Source: an uncultured Alphaproteobacteria bacterium
GTDB lineage: Bacteria > Pseudomonadota > Alphaproteobacteria > UBA8366 > GCA-2717185
Assembly (NCBI GenBank): GCA_943788635.1
Contig: CALSRA010000018.1
Location: forward strand, 25,001-89,000
Length of the DNA stretch: 64,000 bases
Direction of reading: 5' to 3'
In this document: piece after piece, positions 10,955-20,246 of the stretch
Position numbering within the stretch: position 1 is the stretch's first letter
Layout: each line of letters starts with the position of its first letter
Notes under the pieces: model-generated
What the model was told of the DNA's origin: nothing
Database searches by the model: none
Seen by the model: the letters and a program-made list of their open reading frames with translations, nothing else
Translations under genes and position numbers: made by a program

Positions 10955-11257
10955 TGCTACGGCAGGCCTTGTTTGGGGCGGTTGTCGTGCTGGCCCTTGC
11001 TGGCTGTACCGTTCATCCACCGACCGTCACGTCCAACCCGATCGCTGTGTCATCAGATCGAAGTGATGTTATATCAATCTGTTACGACGGCTCTGACCAC
11101 GCGCGACGCGATATCGAGGCCATTGCGCTGGAAAATTGCCCCGAGGGGGACAGCATCCCTGCAACCCTGGCGGACCGACAAGGTTCTGAATGACTGCCCG
11201 ATGCTGAAGAAATCCAGGGTCAGCTTCATCTGTGTCCCTGCTGGCGGTCGTCGCTAG
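10954..11257 (+). pseudogene. Small Cys-containing lipoprotein with an apparent +1 frameshift
   Basis: The first frame starts at the ATG overlapping the VWA stop and gives a lipoprotein signal (MLRQALFGAVVVLALAGC), then ISICYDGSDHARRDIEAIALENC, and stops after about 79 codons. The +1 frame continues as DKVLNDCPMLKKSRVSFICVP before a TAG at 11255-11257. The combination CY..., ...ENC, ...DCP, ...FIC resembles small alphaproteobacterial lipoproteins with conserved cysteines. One extra base somewhere around 11150-11180 would explain the split. Whether the lesion is real or an assembly error is open; see the frameshift finding. Confidence 0.55.
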
Positions 11258-11273
11258 CGGCCTTTTTGTCAGT

Positions 11274-12494
11274 TCAGGCGCCAAGCGCTTTCGTGAGATT
11301 TTCATCGATCTTGTCGAGGAACCCGCGTGTCGTCATCCAGCGCTGTTCCTCGCCGATCAGGATCGCAAGGTCCTTCGTCATGAAACCGGAATTCGACGGT
11401 ATCGACGCAGACTTTCTCCAGCGTTTCGGCGAAATGGCTGACTTCCGGCGTATCGTCAAATTTCCCGCGATAGGTCAGGGCGCGCGTCCAGGCGAATATC
11501 GATGCAATCGGGTTTGTTGAGGTGTCTTCTCCCAGCTGATGTTGCCGGAAATGACGTGTAACCGTGCCATGCGCCGCCTCCGCCTCGATGGTCTTGCCAT
11601 CGGGTGACATCAGCACTGATGTCATCAGGCCAAGGCTGCCGAATCCCTGTGCGACGGTATCCGACTGGACGTCGCCGTCGTAATTCTTGCAGGCCCAGAC
11701 ATATTCACCTGACCATTTCAGCGAAGATGCAACCATGTCGTCAATCAACCGGTGCTGGTAGATGATGCCCTTGGCTTCGAAGCGTTCCTTGAATTCTGTT
11801 TCGAAGATTTCCTGGAAGATGTCCTTGAAGCGCCCGTCATAGACCTTGAGAATCGTGTTCTTTGTCGACAGGAACACCGCGCCAGCCAAGGTCGAGGCCG
11901 TAATTCAGGCAGGCGCGCGCGAATCCGGCGATGGATTCATCCAGATTATACATGGCCATGGCAACGCCCGGTTCCTCGAACTGGAACACCTCGCGCTCGA
12001 TTGCCTCGCCACCGTCTTCAGGGTCAAAGCGCAGGGTCAACTTGCCTTTGCCGGGAACGCGGAAGTCCGTTGCCCGATACTGGTCGCCATAGGCGTGGCG
12101 GCCGATGGCGATCGGGTGGGTCCAGCCTGGCACCAGACGTGGGACATTCTCGCAGATAATGGGCATGCGAAAGATCGTGCCGCCCAGGATGTTCCGGATT
12201 GTGCCGTTCGGCGAGCGCCACATCTGTTTCAGGCCAAACTCCTCGACACGGCCTTCATCCGGCGTAATCGTTGCGCATTTGACACCAACGCCATGTTTCT
12301 GGATCGCATTGGCGGAGTCGATTGTGACCTGATCATCGGTCGCATCGCGATTTTCCCATTCCAAGGTCGTAATAAATCAAATCCAGGTCCAGATAGGGCA
12401 GGATCAGCTTTTCCTTGATAAACGCCCAGATTATCCGTGTCATCTCGTCGCCGTCGAGCTCAACAATCGGGTTTACGACCTTGATTTTATTCAT
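11274..12494 (-). pseudogene. icd: NADP-dependent isocitrate dehydrogenase, three +1 frameshifts as assembled
   Basis: Isocitrate dehydrogenase (isocitrate to 2-oxoglutarate, TCA cycle). The start is the ATG at 12494 ([23 protein letters not shown]). Reading then jumps frame three times: near 12355-12357 (one extra G in GGAATGGGAAAA), near 11878-11883 (extra base in TGGCGCGGTG), and near 11390 (extra T in GAATTCCGG). Between the breaks the protein is intact: [86 protein letters not shown]. Removing three bases gives 405 aa, the normal size. Since the TCA enzyme is rarely dispensable and every lesion is a single insertion, sequencing error is the likeliest explanation. Confidence 0.9.
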
Positions 12495-12685
12495 ATTGAT
12501 TTCCTGCGCTGCGAAATTTGCATTAGCTGGGGTCTAGCAGATAGCTTCGCACGATTAAATTAAAACTATGTTTCCGGGTGGTCGTTTGCCGCGGAAGAAA
12601 CCGCGCTGTAATGTGGCAGCGCCTATTTTCGCCCATCGGGTAAGCGGCTTTTTCAACCCAATCAATCAACGGGAATACACCAAAT

Positions 12686-14056
12686 ATGCTAGATCTTATG
12701 AAAATTGCGCGGACCGAAGCCGATGGCGGCGATCTGTTCAGCCTTGTCGATGGCCTTTATGCGGCGGCGGATGTCCGCCCTGAAGGCTACCCTGACGCTG
12801 TCGTGTGGAAGGGCGGAAACCATGACGGCACCGTCAAGCCCGTCGCGCATTCGCTTACTGATGCCTATGCGCTGCTCGGCACAATCGCGGCTATCGATAT
12901 TCTTGGCCTTCCGTTCTATGCCGTACCGATGTGGTCGCAGTACCGCCATGATTCGAAGCTGGCATCGCTTGGCTGGTTCGGCAACATGCCCTGCACGTCA
13001 ATCAAGTGGTCGACGGCTGGTGATGCTTATGTGAACGACGGCAAAGGCGGCAAGGTCGTTGTCATGGGTAAGTCGGCCAATGCGCCGCTGCGTACCCAGG
13101 CTGGCGTCTTCTGTAACGTTCGCCCCTATGGTTCGATTACGGTCGTCCGCTGCATGCCGTGTCTGCCGTATTCGCAGGATCGCGCCAAATTCGACGTGAA
13201 CCCGGAAACCGGCATCATTCATTCGGAAATGAATTCCCCGGGTGTCCAGATGGCATACGCCAACCGGTTGTTCCTTAAAATGGTGAACGATACCGGCAAG
13301 CTTGGCCGTGTCGCGTTCAAGCCGACCCAGGCAATGGAAGACGGCATCAATGCCGGGCTCCTCTCCTGGATGCTGCAGGGTACAAAGTTCAAGATCGGTC
13401 GGAAATGGGCCGTCGACGGGTATGAAGAGCACCGTGAACGCGTCGATCGCATCATCGCGCTCCTGCCGGACGATTTCAAAGACGGCATGGAGAACTGGAC
13501 CGGTCAGATCGAGCAGCATATCGCCGACACGAACTACGGATTGCTTCTCTGGGATCTGATGGACAAGCGGGACGTTGTCGTTCTTGCAACGGATCTCGAC
13601 GGCGACCGTCTTACGGACCTGCTTGCGGATGTATCCGATCCGCTGCGGCATTTCGGTCAGTTGGTCCTGGACAAGGTCGGCGCCAGTGAAAAAATGAGCG
13701 ATCTGTGGGGCACCATGGGGTACACGACTGGCAACGGCCGTGACATGACCTCGGTTATGCACCGCATGTCTGGTCCACCGATCCACGAACAGACACTCGG
13801 TTCAGCGGATGCGATGCTGTTGCGCCTGCTCGATGGTGATGAATCCATGGGCGGAACCAAGCAGCCTTACGATCCGCGTATCCATTTCGTTTTGATCCGC
13901 GACGCTTATCTGGACGCGAACCCCGATAATGCGGAACTGCGCAAATGGCTGGACGATGCGCTGGCGACATTCGATTCGGTCTACGGTGAGAGCCGCCCGG
14001 GTTTTGTCGAAGGCTACAAGAAGCTCAAGTCCGCCATCAAACCCTGGGGTGCGTGA
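12686..14056 (+). CDS. Conserved-looking protein of unknown family
   Basis: 456 aa, not recognised. It is clearly coding: long, codon use like its neighbours, followed at once by a strong terminator. It begins MLDLMKIARTEADGGDLFSLVDGLYAAADV; an alternative ATG lies four codons in. No signal peptide or membrane segment is seen. Distinct segments are FYAVPMWSQYRHD, SLGWFGNMPCTSIKW, a CxxC in VVRCMPCLPYSQD, and acidic LVVLATDLDGDRL-like stretches near residue 297. Aromatic and Met content is high. It is transcribed divergently from icd across a 190-bp gap and appears monocistronic. I assign no function. Confidence 0.8.
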   Translation: MLDLMKIARTEADGGDLFSLVDGLYAAADVRPEGYPDAVVWKGGNHDGTVKPVAHSLTDAYALLGTIAAIDILGLPFYAVPMWSQYRHDSKLASLGWFGNMPCTSIKWSTAGDAYVNDGKGGKVVVMGKSANAPLRTQAGVFCNVRPYGSITVVRCMPCLPYSQDRAKFDVNPETGIIHSEMNSPGVQMAYANRLFLKMVNDTGKLGRVAFKPTQAMEDGINAGLLSWMLQGTKFKIGRKWAVDGYEEHRERVDRIIALLPDDFKDGMENWTGQIEQHIADTNYGLLLWDLMDKRDVVVLATDLDGDRLTDLLADVSDPLRHFGQLVLDKVGASEKMSDLWGTMGYTTGNGRDMTSVMHRMSGPPIHEQTLGSADAMLLRLLDGDESMGGTKQPYDPRIHFVLIRDAYLDANPDNAELRKWLDDALATFDSVYGESRPGFVEGYKKLKSAIKPWGA

Positions 14057-14084
14057 TAGCCGCAGGGGGCGCTTCTAAAAGTAT

Positions 14085-14119
14085 AAAGGGCCGGTACGTT
14101 GCGTACCGGCCCTTTTTTT
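14085..14119 (+). terminator. Factor-independent terminator
   Basis: AAAGGGCCGGTACG pairs perfectly with CGTACCGGCCCTTT across a TTG loop, and seven Ts follow. It lies 28 bases after the stop of the 456-aa gene and could also serve the convergent LOG gene. Confidence 0.95.
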
Positions 14120-14136
14120 ATGTCCTTGAGGCGGGA

Positions 14137-14721
14137 TCAGATCCATTTTGCTTCCAGTGAGATACCCGTCGTGGGAATCGAATTCACTAGCGGGAGGATG
14201 TCCTTGACTGAAGCCGCGACGCTGAACAGGCTTCGATGGGCTTCCTTGACGTAATTTTCCGCGATCTGGCTTTCGATAAACCCGACCAGTGACGACCAGT
14301 ATCCGTCTATGTCGGCGAATACGACTGGCTTGTCATGCAGGTTGAGCTGCTTCCATGTCAGAATTTCGAAGGTTTCGTCCAGTGTGCCAAGGCCGCCGGG
14401 CAATATGACGATGGCGTCGGCAAGGGCGGCCATCTTGAATTTTCGATCATGCATGTTTTCCGTTACGACAAGTTCCGTACAATCGGTATGGCCGACTTCC
14501 CGGTTTTTCAGAAATTTGGGGATAACACCGGTGACTTCACCGCCGCCTTCCAGTACGGCATTGGCAACCAGTCCCATGAGGCCGACGCGGCCACCGCCGA
14601 AAATCAGCCGGATGCCGGCCGCTGCCAGAAGGGCACCCAGTTCGGTCGCTGCTGCCCGGTGGCTCTCGCGTACATCGCTGGATGATCCACAGTAGACGCA
14701 CAGCGTTTTGATTTCGGACAT
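14137..14721 (-). CDS. LOG-family (TIGR00730) nucleotide phosphoribohydrolase
   Basis: 194 aa from the ATG at 14721 (MSEIKTLCVYCGSSSDVRESH), preceded by GGAAGGTACAGGT; the ORF-track start at 14787 is too early. The Rossmann-like fold carries FGGGRVGLMG and the hallmark PGGLGTLDE (from about residue 108). Members hydrolyse nucleoside 5'-monophosphates; plant and some bacterial ones release cytokinins. They were once misnamed lysine decarboxylases. The bacterial physiological substrate is not known. It is convergent with the unknown 456-aa gene, sharing its terminator region. Confidence 0.9.
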   Translation of the reverse strand: MSEIKTLCVYCGSSSDVRESHRAAATELGALLAAAGIRLIFGGGRVGLMGLVANAVLEGGGEVTGVIPKFLKNREVGHTDCTELVVTENMHDRKFKMAALADAIVILPGGLGTLDETFEILTWKQLNLHDKPVVFADIDGYWSSLVGFIESQIAENYVKEAHRSLFSVAASVKDILPLVNSIPTTGISLEAKWI

Positions 14722-14962
14722 ACCTGTACCTTCCGGTTTGTGTAACAAGTGTCGAACCCGAATAGGCGACTCGCGCCTCTGGTGCAATCCACAGTTTCAT
14801 TGTCGGAGATTAAGTATTCGTGAAACGTAACCGGAAAGGGCAACGGGCATCGGGTGCAAAACAATAATTCGATTGTCAGTGTTCCAAGTGAAAAAAAGCA
14901 AAGATGGTTCTTTGATCAAGAACGCGCTAAAAGATTCAGGGGTGTTTTGAGGAAATTGAGGC

Positions 14963-15862
14963 ATGTACACAATATTCGCCCGTAAATTCCTGCGCAGTTG
15001 CTGTCGCATTTCGCTGACGGTACTGGCTTTGATTGTCGTTCCCTATACCGTTTACGGCACTGAAGGAACAGCGGAGCAGCGAGGCGAGTACCTGTTCAAA
15101 GCCGCCAGCTGTGCCGGTTGCCATACAGCGGTAAAACCGAAGGGTAAGTTTCTGGCCGGCGGTCGCCCCCTGGAGACGCCGTTTGGTGCCTTTTTTCCAC
15201 CAAACATCACATCCGATCCGGAATTCGGTATCGGCAAGTGGCAGTTTCAGGATTTCGTCCGCGCGATGCGGGATGGAAAAGGGCCGGATGGAACGATCTA
15301 TTTTCCGGCATTTCCTTATCCGTCCTATACGGGGATGACGGACGCGGATCTGGCCGATCTCTGGGCATATTTGAGAACCGTGCCAGCCGTTGCAGAACCT
15401 GCGCCGGGGCATGATCTGGATTTTCCGTTTAATATCAGATTGCTGGTATGGCCATGGCGGTGGCTTTATTTTGAAGCGGGTGGGGCGGCTATTGATCAGT
15501 CCCGGCCCGCTGAATGGCAGCGCGGTTCGTATCTTGTTCGCTCGGTCAGCCATTGCGGCGAATGTCATACGCCGCGCAATTTACTTGGTGGTCTGGATGT
15601 CAGCCGCGAACTTGGCGGCAATTCGGCCGGTCCCGACGGCAAGGGAATTCCCAATATTTCGCCACACGCGCAAAAAGGAATTGGCGAATGGGGAGTGGAT
15701 GATATTGAAAGCTATCTGGAACTCGGCGTCCTTCCCGATGGGGATTTCGCCGGGGGCAAGATGGTCGAGGTAATAGAGAATAGTACGGGTATGATGACCG
15801 CAGCGGATCGCAAGGCCATAGCGGTTTTTGTGAAATCCGTGCCACCGGTGGATGGGCCATAG
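14963..15862 (+). CDS. Diheme cytochrome c
   Basis: 299 aa. A hydrophobic N-terminal segment (residues about 13-31) is a signal peptide or anchor, so the protein acts in the periplasm or on the outer face of the inner membrane. Two heme c sites are visible, CAGCH at 50-54 and CGECH at 198-202, each followed by a possible Met ligand region. The spacing GRPLETPFGAFFPPNITSDPE and IGEWGVDDI is typical of the cytochrome subunits of membrane-bound alcohol or gluconate dehydrogenases. No dehydrogenase subunit lies next to it, so its electron donor is unknown. Confidence 0.9.
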   Translation: MYTIFARKFLRSCCRISLTVLALIVVPYTVYGTEGTAEQRGEYLFKAASCAGCHTAVKPKGKFLAGGRPLETPFGAFFPPNITSDPEFGIGKWQFQDFVRAMRDGKGPDGTIYFPAFPYPSYTGMTDADLADLWAYLRTVPAVAEPAPGHDLDFPFNIRLLVWPWRWLYFEAGGAAIDQSRPAEWQRGSYLVRSVSHCGECHTPRNLLGGLDVSRELGGNSAGPDGKGIPNISPHAQKGIGEWGVDDIESYLELGVLPDGDFAGGKMVEVIENSTGMMTAADRKAIAVFVKSVPPVDGP

Positions 15863-15984
15863 CGGTTTCAGGGCATTGGGCCTGCATAGAATTGCGCTGG
15901 TCGCACTTGCCAGACTCGGTGTAGCTTTGTCGACTTAAACGAGAGCGGTGATGAAATGTCCGTTCTGCTAACGTCTGAGGTGTT

Positions 15985-17172
15985 GTGAGACGATTTCTGT
16001 ATATCGGGATTCTTGGGGTGGTTGTGGCAATTGCCGCAATCGTCCTGACCTATTGGTCCGGCGAAAACCCGGTTCCTGAACCAAAGTTGGCGGTAGAAGG
16101 CTCTGGGACCGTAACGTCGGGTGACAGGAATGCGCGTGGGACAGGAATTCCGGTTCCGCCTCCGCCACCCGTGGCCGCATTTCGGCCGGGGGCAGATCAG
16201 CCGGATACAAAGCCGCCGCTGACAAGTGACAAACCGGTTATTACTTCGTCGTCGAAACCGCCGGAAACGGTTGTTAAAAAACCCACCGAAGAAAAACCGT
16301 CACAGACGGCAACGGCTTCGCTGCCCGCATTCGATGTCGTTCGGGTAAATCCCGAAGGTGACGCGCTTATTGCCGGTCGTGCCGAACCGGGTACAAAAGT
16401 CGGTATATACGATGGTGACGTCTTGCGGGGGACCGTTGTTGCGGATGGTCGGGGTGAATGGGTCTTTCTGCCAACCGAGCCCTTGCCTTCAGGGCAACGC
16501 GAATTGAGCCTCGCCCGGATTGAAGAAGACGGCAGTGAAATTCGGTCAGGTTCGGCTGTTGTCCTGGCCGTGCCGGATCGTCAGTTGGCCTTATCGCCGG
16601 CCTTAAAGAAGTCGAAGCCGAAAGAAGCGAGTCCCGAAGGTGTTCTTGCGGTTTTGGTTTCCCGGGACGCGACGGTGCCTAGTCGTGTCCTTCAAAAGCC
16701 GTCGGAGGATCGCGGCATTGGTGATGCGGCGCTTTCGATTGATGTCATTGATTATGACGACAGCGGGAATGTCAGTATCGGGGGCAAGGGTTTGCCGGGC
16801 CTGACTGTACGTGTGTATGTCGATAACAGTCTGGCCGGTGGCGATGTTGTTGTATCGCCAGAAGGAAATTGGCAAGTCAGTCCGGGTAGCGATATTGGAC
16901 CCGGCGTGCATAAATTGCGGGTTGATGGCCTGAAAGACGGCTCAGTGGTTGCGAGAGTTGAAATGCCCTTTTCAAGGGCGGAAACGCCGACTGCAACGGC
17001 ATCGGAAGTCCTTATTGTCGTGCAGCCCGGAAACAGCTTGTGGCGGATTGCCCGCCGGACACTTGGTTCGGGATTTCGCTACACGGAGATTTATGCCGCC
17101 AATCAGTCCAAAATCATCGATCCGGACCTGATTTTTCCTGGCCAGGTGTTTTCAATGCCTGTGGCGAACTGA
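15985..17172 (+). CDS. LysM-domain membrane-anchored protein
   Basis: 395 aa from a GTG at 15985. One N-terminal membrane segment (residues about 5-24) is followed by a long Pro/Lys/Thr-rich linker, two Ig-like repeats with the pattern GDALIAGRAEPGTKVGIYDGD and GNVSIGGKGLPGLTVRVYVD, and a C-terminal LysM domain (VQPGNSLWRIARRTLGSGFRYTEIY...IDPDLIFPGQVFSMP). LysM binds peptidoglycan glycan chains, so the protein probably spans from the inner membrane to the wall. The exact role is unknown. Its 3' end overlaps the opposite-strand gene at 17152 by 21 bases. Confidence 0.85.
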   Translation: MRRFLYIGILGVVVAIAAIVLTYWSGENPVPEPKLAVEGSGTVTSGDRNARGTGIPVPPPPPVAAFRPGADQPDTKPPLTSDKPVITSSSKPPETVVKKPTEEKPSQTATASLPAFDVVRVNPEGDALIAGRAEPGTKVGIYDGDVLRGTVVADGRGEWVFLPTEPLPSGQRELSLARIEEDGSEIRSGSAVVLAVPDRQLALSPALKKSKPKEASPEGVLAVLVSRDATVPSRVLQKPSEDRGIGDAALSIDVIDYDDSGNVSIGGKGLPGLTVRVYVDNSLAGGDVVVSPEGNWQVSPGSDIGPGVHKLRVDGLKDGSVVARVEMPFSRAETPTATASEVLIVVQPGNSLWRIARRTLGSGFRYTEIYAANQSKIIDPDLIFPGQVFSMPVAN

Positions 17173-17640
17173 GTCGGCCGACCCTTGCAGGATACCTATC
17201 AATTCGATGTAGGGACGCGCGAGGGACAACAGGGTGGCGATCCCCGTAATCAGGATCTGTGTTGTAATCGGAGCAGGGAGTTTCATTTCTCCAACAAGGT
17301 TGATCCGCTGATTCCTGGAAACTTTTGTTCGAACCTGAAGACCATTCCTGGTGGCGTCGAGCACTGCAAACATGTTGGTGCGGCGACTGACGCCTTCGGC
17401 GGTAAAGGGCAGTGGTCCGAGGTCGCAATGGACCTGCAAAAGGCTTTCGCGGACGGATCGCCTTTCCAGTTGAGCGTCAATATGCAGATCTTGCCAATCA
17501 AAATGCAGATGCACTATTTCGTCAAGGTTGCCTGATGCAGCCGGCTTTGGCGCCAGCAGATTGGCCGGATTAGAGGGAGGCGCGGATTCCAGGGCGCTTT
17601 GCATGTCAGGGCAAGCCTTTTTATTTGGAAGACGATGCAT
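17152..17640 (-). CDS. Hypothetical protein
   Basis: 162 aa from the ATG at 17640; a second ATG at 17604 is also possible. I do not recognise the family with confidence. The central part (IVHLHFDWQDLHIDAQLERRS) and the following HCDLGPLPFTAEG look like an ordered beta-strand domain, and the C-terminus is amphipathic helix. No other frame offers a gene here, and the region fills the gap between the LysM gene and psd. No signal peptide is seen. Confidence 0.55.
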   Translation of the reverse strand: MHRLPNKKACPDMQSALESAPPSNPANLLAPKPAASGNLDEIVHLHFDWQDLHIDAQLERRSVRESLLQVHCDLGPLPFTAEGVSRRTNMFAVLDATRNGLQVRTKVSRNQRINLVGEMKLPAPITTQILITGIATLLSLARPYIELIGILQGSADSVRHRH

Positions 17641-17740
17641 TATATCGGCTCGAACGCTAACCAAACGTTACTCAACCCCGTAATTGCGCAGGTCATGAGG
17701 ACAGCACAGTGAATTCTAAGAAATCTGCGATTGGAAAAGC

Positions 17741-18436
17741 ATGCACGACGTATTGAAGCCGGTTTTGGTGCCAATTCACCGCGAAGGTTGGCCTTTCATC
17801 GCAATCTTTGCGGTTGTTGCGCTGGTGCTCGGATGGATTTGGACACCACTTTATATTCCCGGCTGTATTCTGGTCGCCTGGTGCGTCTATTTCTTCAGGG
17901 ATCCCGACCGGGTGACGCCAATTCGTGCGGGGCTTGTTGTCAGTCCGGCAGATGGTGTCGTACAGATGATCCAGCCGGCGCCGCCGCCGGAAGAGCTGGA
18001 TATGGGGACCGAACCGTTGACCCGGGTCAGTGTGTTCATGAATGTATTCAACGTGCACGTAAACCGCATTCCAATCGATGGAACAATTGACAAGCTTTCT
18101 TACCGCCCGGGGAAGTTTCTGAACGCGTCGCTGGACAAAGCCAGTATCGACAATGAACGTCAGGCTGTACGCATGACGACCACCGACGGACACGCGGTTG
18201 CATTTGTACAGATCGCCGGTCTTGTTGCGCGACGGATTCTTTGCAATCTGACAATCGACCAGCCGGTTCTGGCGGGGGAACGGTTTGGTATGATCCGGTT
18301 TGGCAGCCGGGTCGATGTATATCTTCCCAACGGTATCGCCCCGCTTGTCTGTGTGGGGCAAAATTGTGTTGCCGGTGAGACGGTATTGGCGGATATGGTT
18401 GCCAGTGAGCCGGAGCGAAAAGGAGAAACCCGCTGA
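17741..18436 (+). CDS. psd: Phosphatidylserine decarboxylase proenzyme
   Basis: 231 aa, the short (type II, alphaproteobacterial) form. It converts phosphatidylserine to phosphatidylethanolamine at the inner membrane. Two N-terminal hydrophobic stretches give membrane attachment ([16 protein letters not shown]). The catalytic fold shows [27 protein letters not shown] and the self-cleavage site region [12 protein letters not shown], in which cleavage at Gly-Ser yields the pyruvoyl cofactor. Its stop overlaps the start of pssA (TGATG), so the two consecutive steps of the pathway are coupled. Confidence 0.95.
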   Translation: MHDVLKPVLVPIHREGWPFIAIFAVVALVLGWIWTPLYIPGCILVAWCVYFFRDPDRVTPIRAGLVVSPADGVVQMIQPAPPPEELDMGTEPLTRVSVFMNVFNVHVNRIPIDGTIDKLSYRPGKFLNASLDKASIDNERQAVRMTTTDGHAVAFVQIAGLVARRILCNLTIDQPVLAGERFGMIRFGSRVDVYLPNGIAPLVCVGQNCVAGETVLADMVASEPERKGETR

Positions 18437-19335
18437 TGTTGCGGTCCCGAAATCGCCGGAACAGGCGCCGCAGAGTCCCACGGCTTAAGGGGCTTTCGAT
18501 TGGCAAGCTGATCCCGAATATCATTACCGTATCCGCGGCATGTTGCGGTTTGACGGGTATTCGCTTCGCGATTGAAGAGCGATGGGAATATGCGGTAACG
18601 GCGATAATTGTTGCGGCCATTCTCGATGCGCTGGATGGCAGGATGGCGCGAATCCTGAACGCGTCGAGCGAGTTTGGCGCGCAGCTCGACTCCCTGGCGG
18701 ATATCGTGAGTTTCGGTGTTTCGCCAGCGCTGGTGCTGTATTTCTGGACATTGCAGGGCGGGGGGGGGATTGGCTGGGCGATTGCCCTGTTCTTCATTGT
18801 GTGTTGTGCGTTGCGGCTTGCTCGCTTCAACAGCATGCATGATAAATTACCGCCCTATGCTTTCAACTATTTTACAGGCGTTCCGGCGCCTGCCGGGGCC
18901 CTTATGTCAATGTTGCCGATTGTAATCGGACTTGGCTTCGGCGCGGATTGGCCTTCACATCCGATTGTCACCGGTCTTTGGACCGTCGCGATGGCCGCAC
19001 TGATGGTCAGTCGCTTGCCGTCATTCTCGTTCAAGAAAATCAGGGTTCCGCAGCCTTATGTGTTGCCCTTACTCGTTTGTGTCGGTTTGACCCTGGCGGG
19101 ATTGGCGGCATTTCCCTGGATCATCTTGACGGGGGTGGCCGTCGCGTACCTTTCGACATTCCCGTTTTCGGTGAGGTCTTATGTGCGGCTGAAGGCCGAA
19201 GCGGATCGCCTGCATGATGCGGAAGAAGAAAGCGCCGAAACCGACCGCGCCGCGACGGAAGGCGATAGCCCGGACGATACTCCGAACGATGACGACGGAA
19301 CGGGCCCAACGTCCCCCCAACTTGGACAGGTCTGA
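18436..19335 (+). CDS. pssA: CDP-diacylglycerol-serine O-phosphatidyltransferase
   Basis: 299 aa. It makes phosphatidylserine from CDP-diacylglycerol and serine, feeding psd. The CDP-alcohol phosphatidyltransferase motif is complete: LDALDGRMARILNASSEFGAQLDSLAD, with the D-G-AR-G-D-D pattern. About seven to eight membrane segments follow. The N-terminus is very basic (RSRNRRNRRRRVPRL), and the C-terminus ends in an acidic hydrophilic tail (ADRLHDAEEESAETD...), longer than in many homologues. Translation is coupled to psd by a one-base overlap. Confidence 0.95.
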   Translation: MLRSRNRRNRRRRVPRLKGLSIGKLIPNIITVSAACCGLTGIRFAIEERWEYAVTAIIVAAILDALDGRMARILNASSEFGAQLDSLADIVSFGVSPALVLYFWTLQGGGGIGWAIALFFIVCCALRLARFNSMHDKLPPYAFNYFTGVPAPAGALMSMLPIVIGLGFGADWPSHPIVTGLWTVAMAALMVSRLPSFSFKKIRVPQPYVLPLLVCVGLTLAGLAAFPWIILTGVAVAYLSTFPFSVRSYVRLKAEADRLHDAEEESAETDRAATEGDSPDDTPNDDDGTGPTSPQLGQV

Positions 19336-19370
19336 CCCTGCCGCCTACGCTGGTGTAATTTTTTGGCTAT

Positions 19371-19384
19371 TTGATCCAGGTCAA
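19371..19384 (+). promoter_or_regulatory. FNR/FixK-type box
   Basis: TTGAT-CCAG-GTCAA differs from the palindromic consensus TTGAT-N4-ATCAA at one position. It is centred about 64 bases before the ATG of the 35-aa gene, leaving room for activation at about -41.5 with a start site near 19419. This suggests oxygen-responsive control of that small gene. Confidence 0.6.
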
Positions 19385-19441
19385 GGCATCGGTTCGCACG
19401 ATTTGCGAATTTTCTTCACGCACAATGAAGGAGATGTCGCA

Positions 19442-19549
19442 ATGACAGACGGGGAAACCCTCTATCTCACGCTTGTCGGTGTGAGCGTACTGGCTTTTAT
19501 GATTGCCTTGGCCTATGGGACGAGTGTTTCTGGAAAAGGGCCAAAATAG
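19442..19549 (+). CDS. 35-aa single-span membrane peptide
   Basis: This is too short for the ORF track as a separate gene; the track lists it inside a longer frame. It has a near-ideal ribosome binding site, AAGGAG, nine bases before the ATG. The product, MTDGETLYLTLVGVSVLAFM followed by IALAYGTSVSGKGPK, is one transmembrane helix with short polar ends. Small peptides of this kind often accompany respiratory oxidase complexes. The FNR/FixK-type box upstream is consistent with that, but no oxidase gene is near and the role is inference only. Confidence 0.7.
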   Translation: MTDGETLYLTLVGVSVLAFMIALAYGTSVSGKGPK

Positions 19550-19810
19550 GACGCTAGACGGATTTTCCGGGTAGCATTTCATTAAAATCTTCAGTCTTGA
19601 CGGTGTCGAAGGCTGCGCGCGCCTTTGTGTCATTCCTTGGCGTCTGGTTCGGTCAGAAATTACCGATGCTGATCGTAATGTTTCGACGTGTTTGAAGATA
19701 TTTTGTCTGCTCTAAAGCCGGGAATTGTCGACACCTTGTAAGCGTTTGGTGAACCCGCCCTATTTGACCGCGTCATTATCTGCGACAGTTCCCGCCTGAT
19801 GGAGGGCGTT

Positions 19811-19836
19811 GGTGTCCACTATCGATGGTGGACACC
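19811..19836 (+). repeat. Perfect inverted repeat upstream of IS66 tnpA
   Basis: GGTGTCCAC and GTGGACACC form a 9-bp stem with an 8-base loop, inside the IS just before the tnpA start. It may limit transcription entering the element from outside, or be an operator. No T-run follows. Confidence 0.6.
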
Positions 19837-19850
19837 AAGTGGGTTTAAGG

Positions 19851-20246
19851 ATGCCAAAGAATCGACGCGTGCGGCGGTTGTGGGAAGACGAAGAGAAGAT
19901 ACGGATCGTGGCGCAGACGCGAGTTCCGGGGGTATCGGTTTCACAGGTGGCGCGTCGCTATGACGTGAACGCAAATCTGATATTCAAATGGCTGCGTGAT
20001 CCGCGTTTCAATCCGCTGCCAGTCGAAGACGCCACCCCATCATTTCTTCCAGTCGAGGTGGTCGCCGAACCGCTCGTCCTTGGTCCTCCCGTCATCGACG
20101 CGCCGGTTGTCGGTGCCCCTGTCAATGAGGTTGGGGTGTCGGGATCGCAGATCGAGATTGTCTCGCCGTCTGGACATCGCATCAGCGTCAGCGGCGCCTA
20201 TGACCCCGAGGCGCTGTGCCGTCTTGTGCGGGGGTTGGGTTCTTGA
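19851..20246 (+). CDS. tnpA: IS66 TnpA (Orf1)
   Basis: 131 aa from the ATG at 19851 ([20 protein letters not shown]). The helix-turn-helix region reads [23 protein letters not shown], as in IS66 accessory protein TnpA. The ORF-track start at 19809 (TTG) lies in the upstream inverted repeat and is unlikely. The stop overlaps the start of tnpB. Confidence 0.92.
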   Translation: MPKNRRVRRLWEDEEKIRIVAQTRVPGVSVSQVARRYDVNANLIFKWLRDPRFNPLPVEDATPSFLPVEVVAEPLVLGPPVIDAPVVGAPVNEVGVSGSQIEIVSPSGHRISVSGAYDPEALCRLVRGLGS

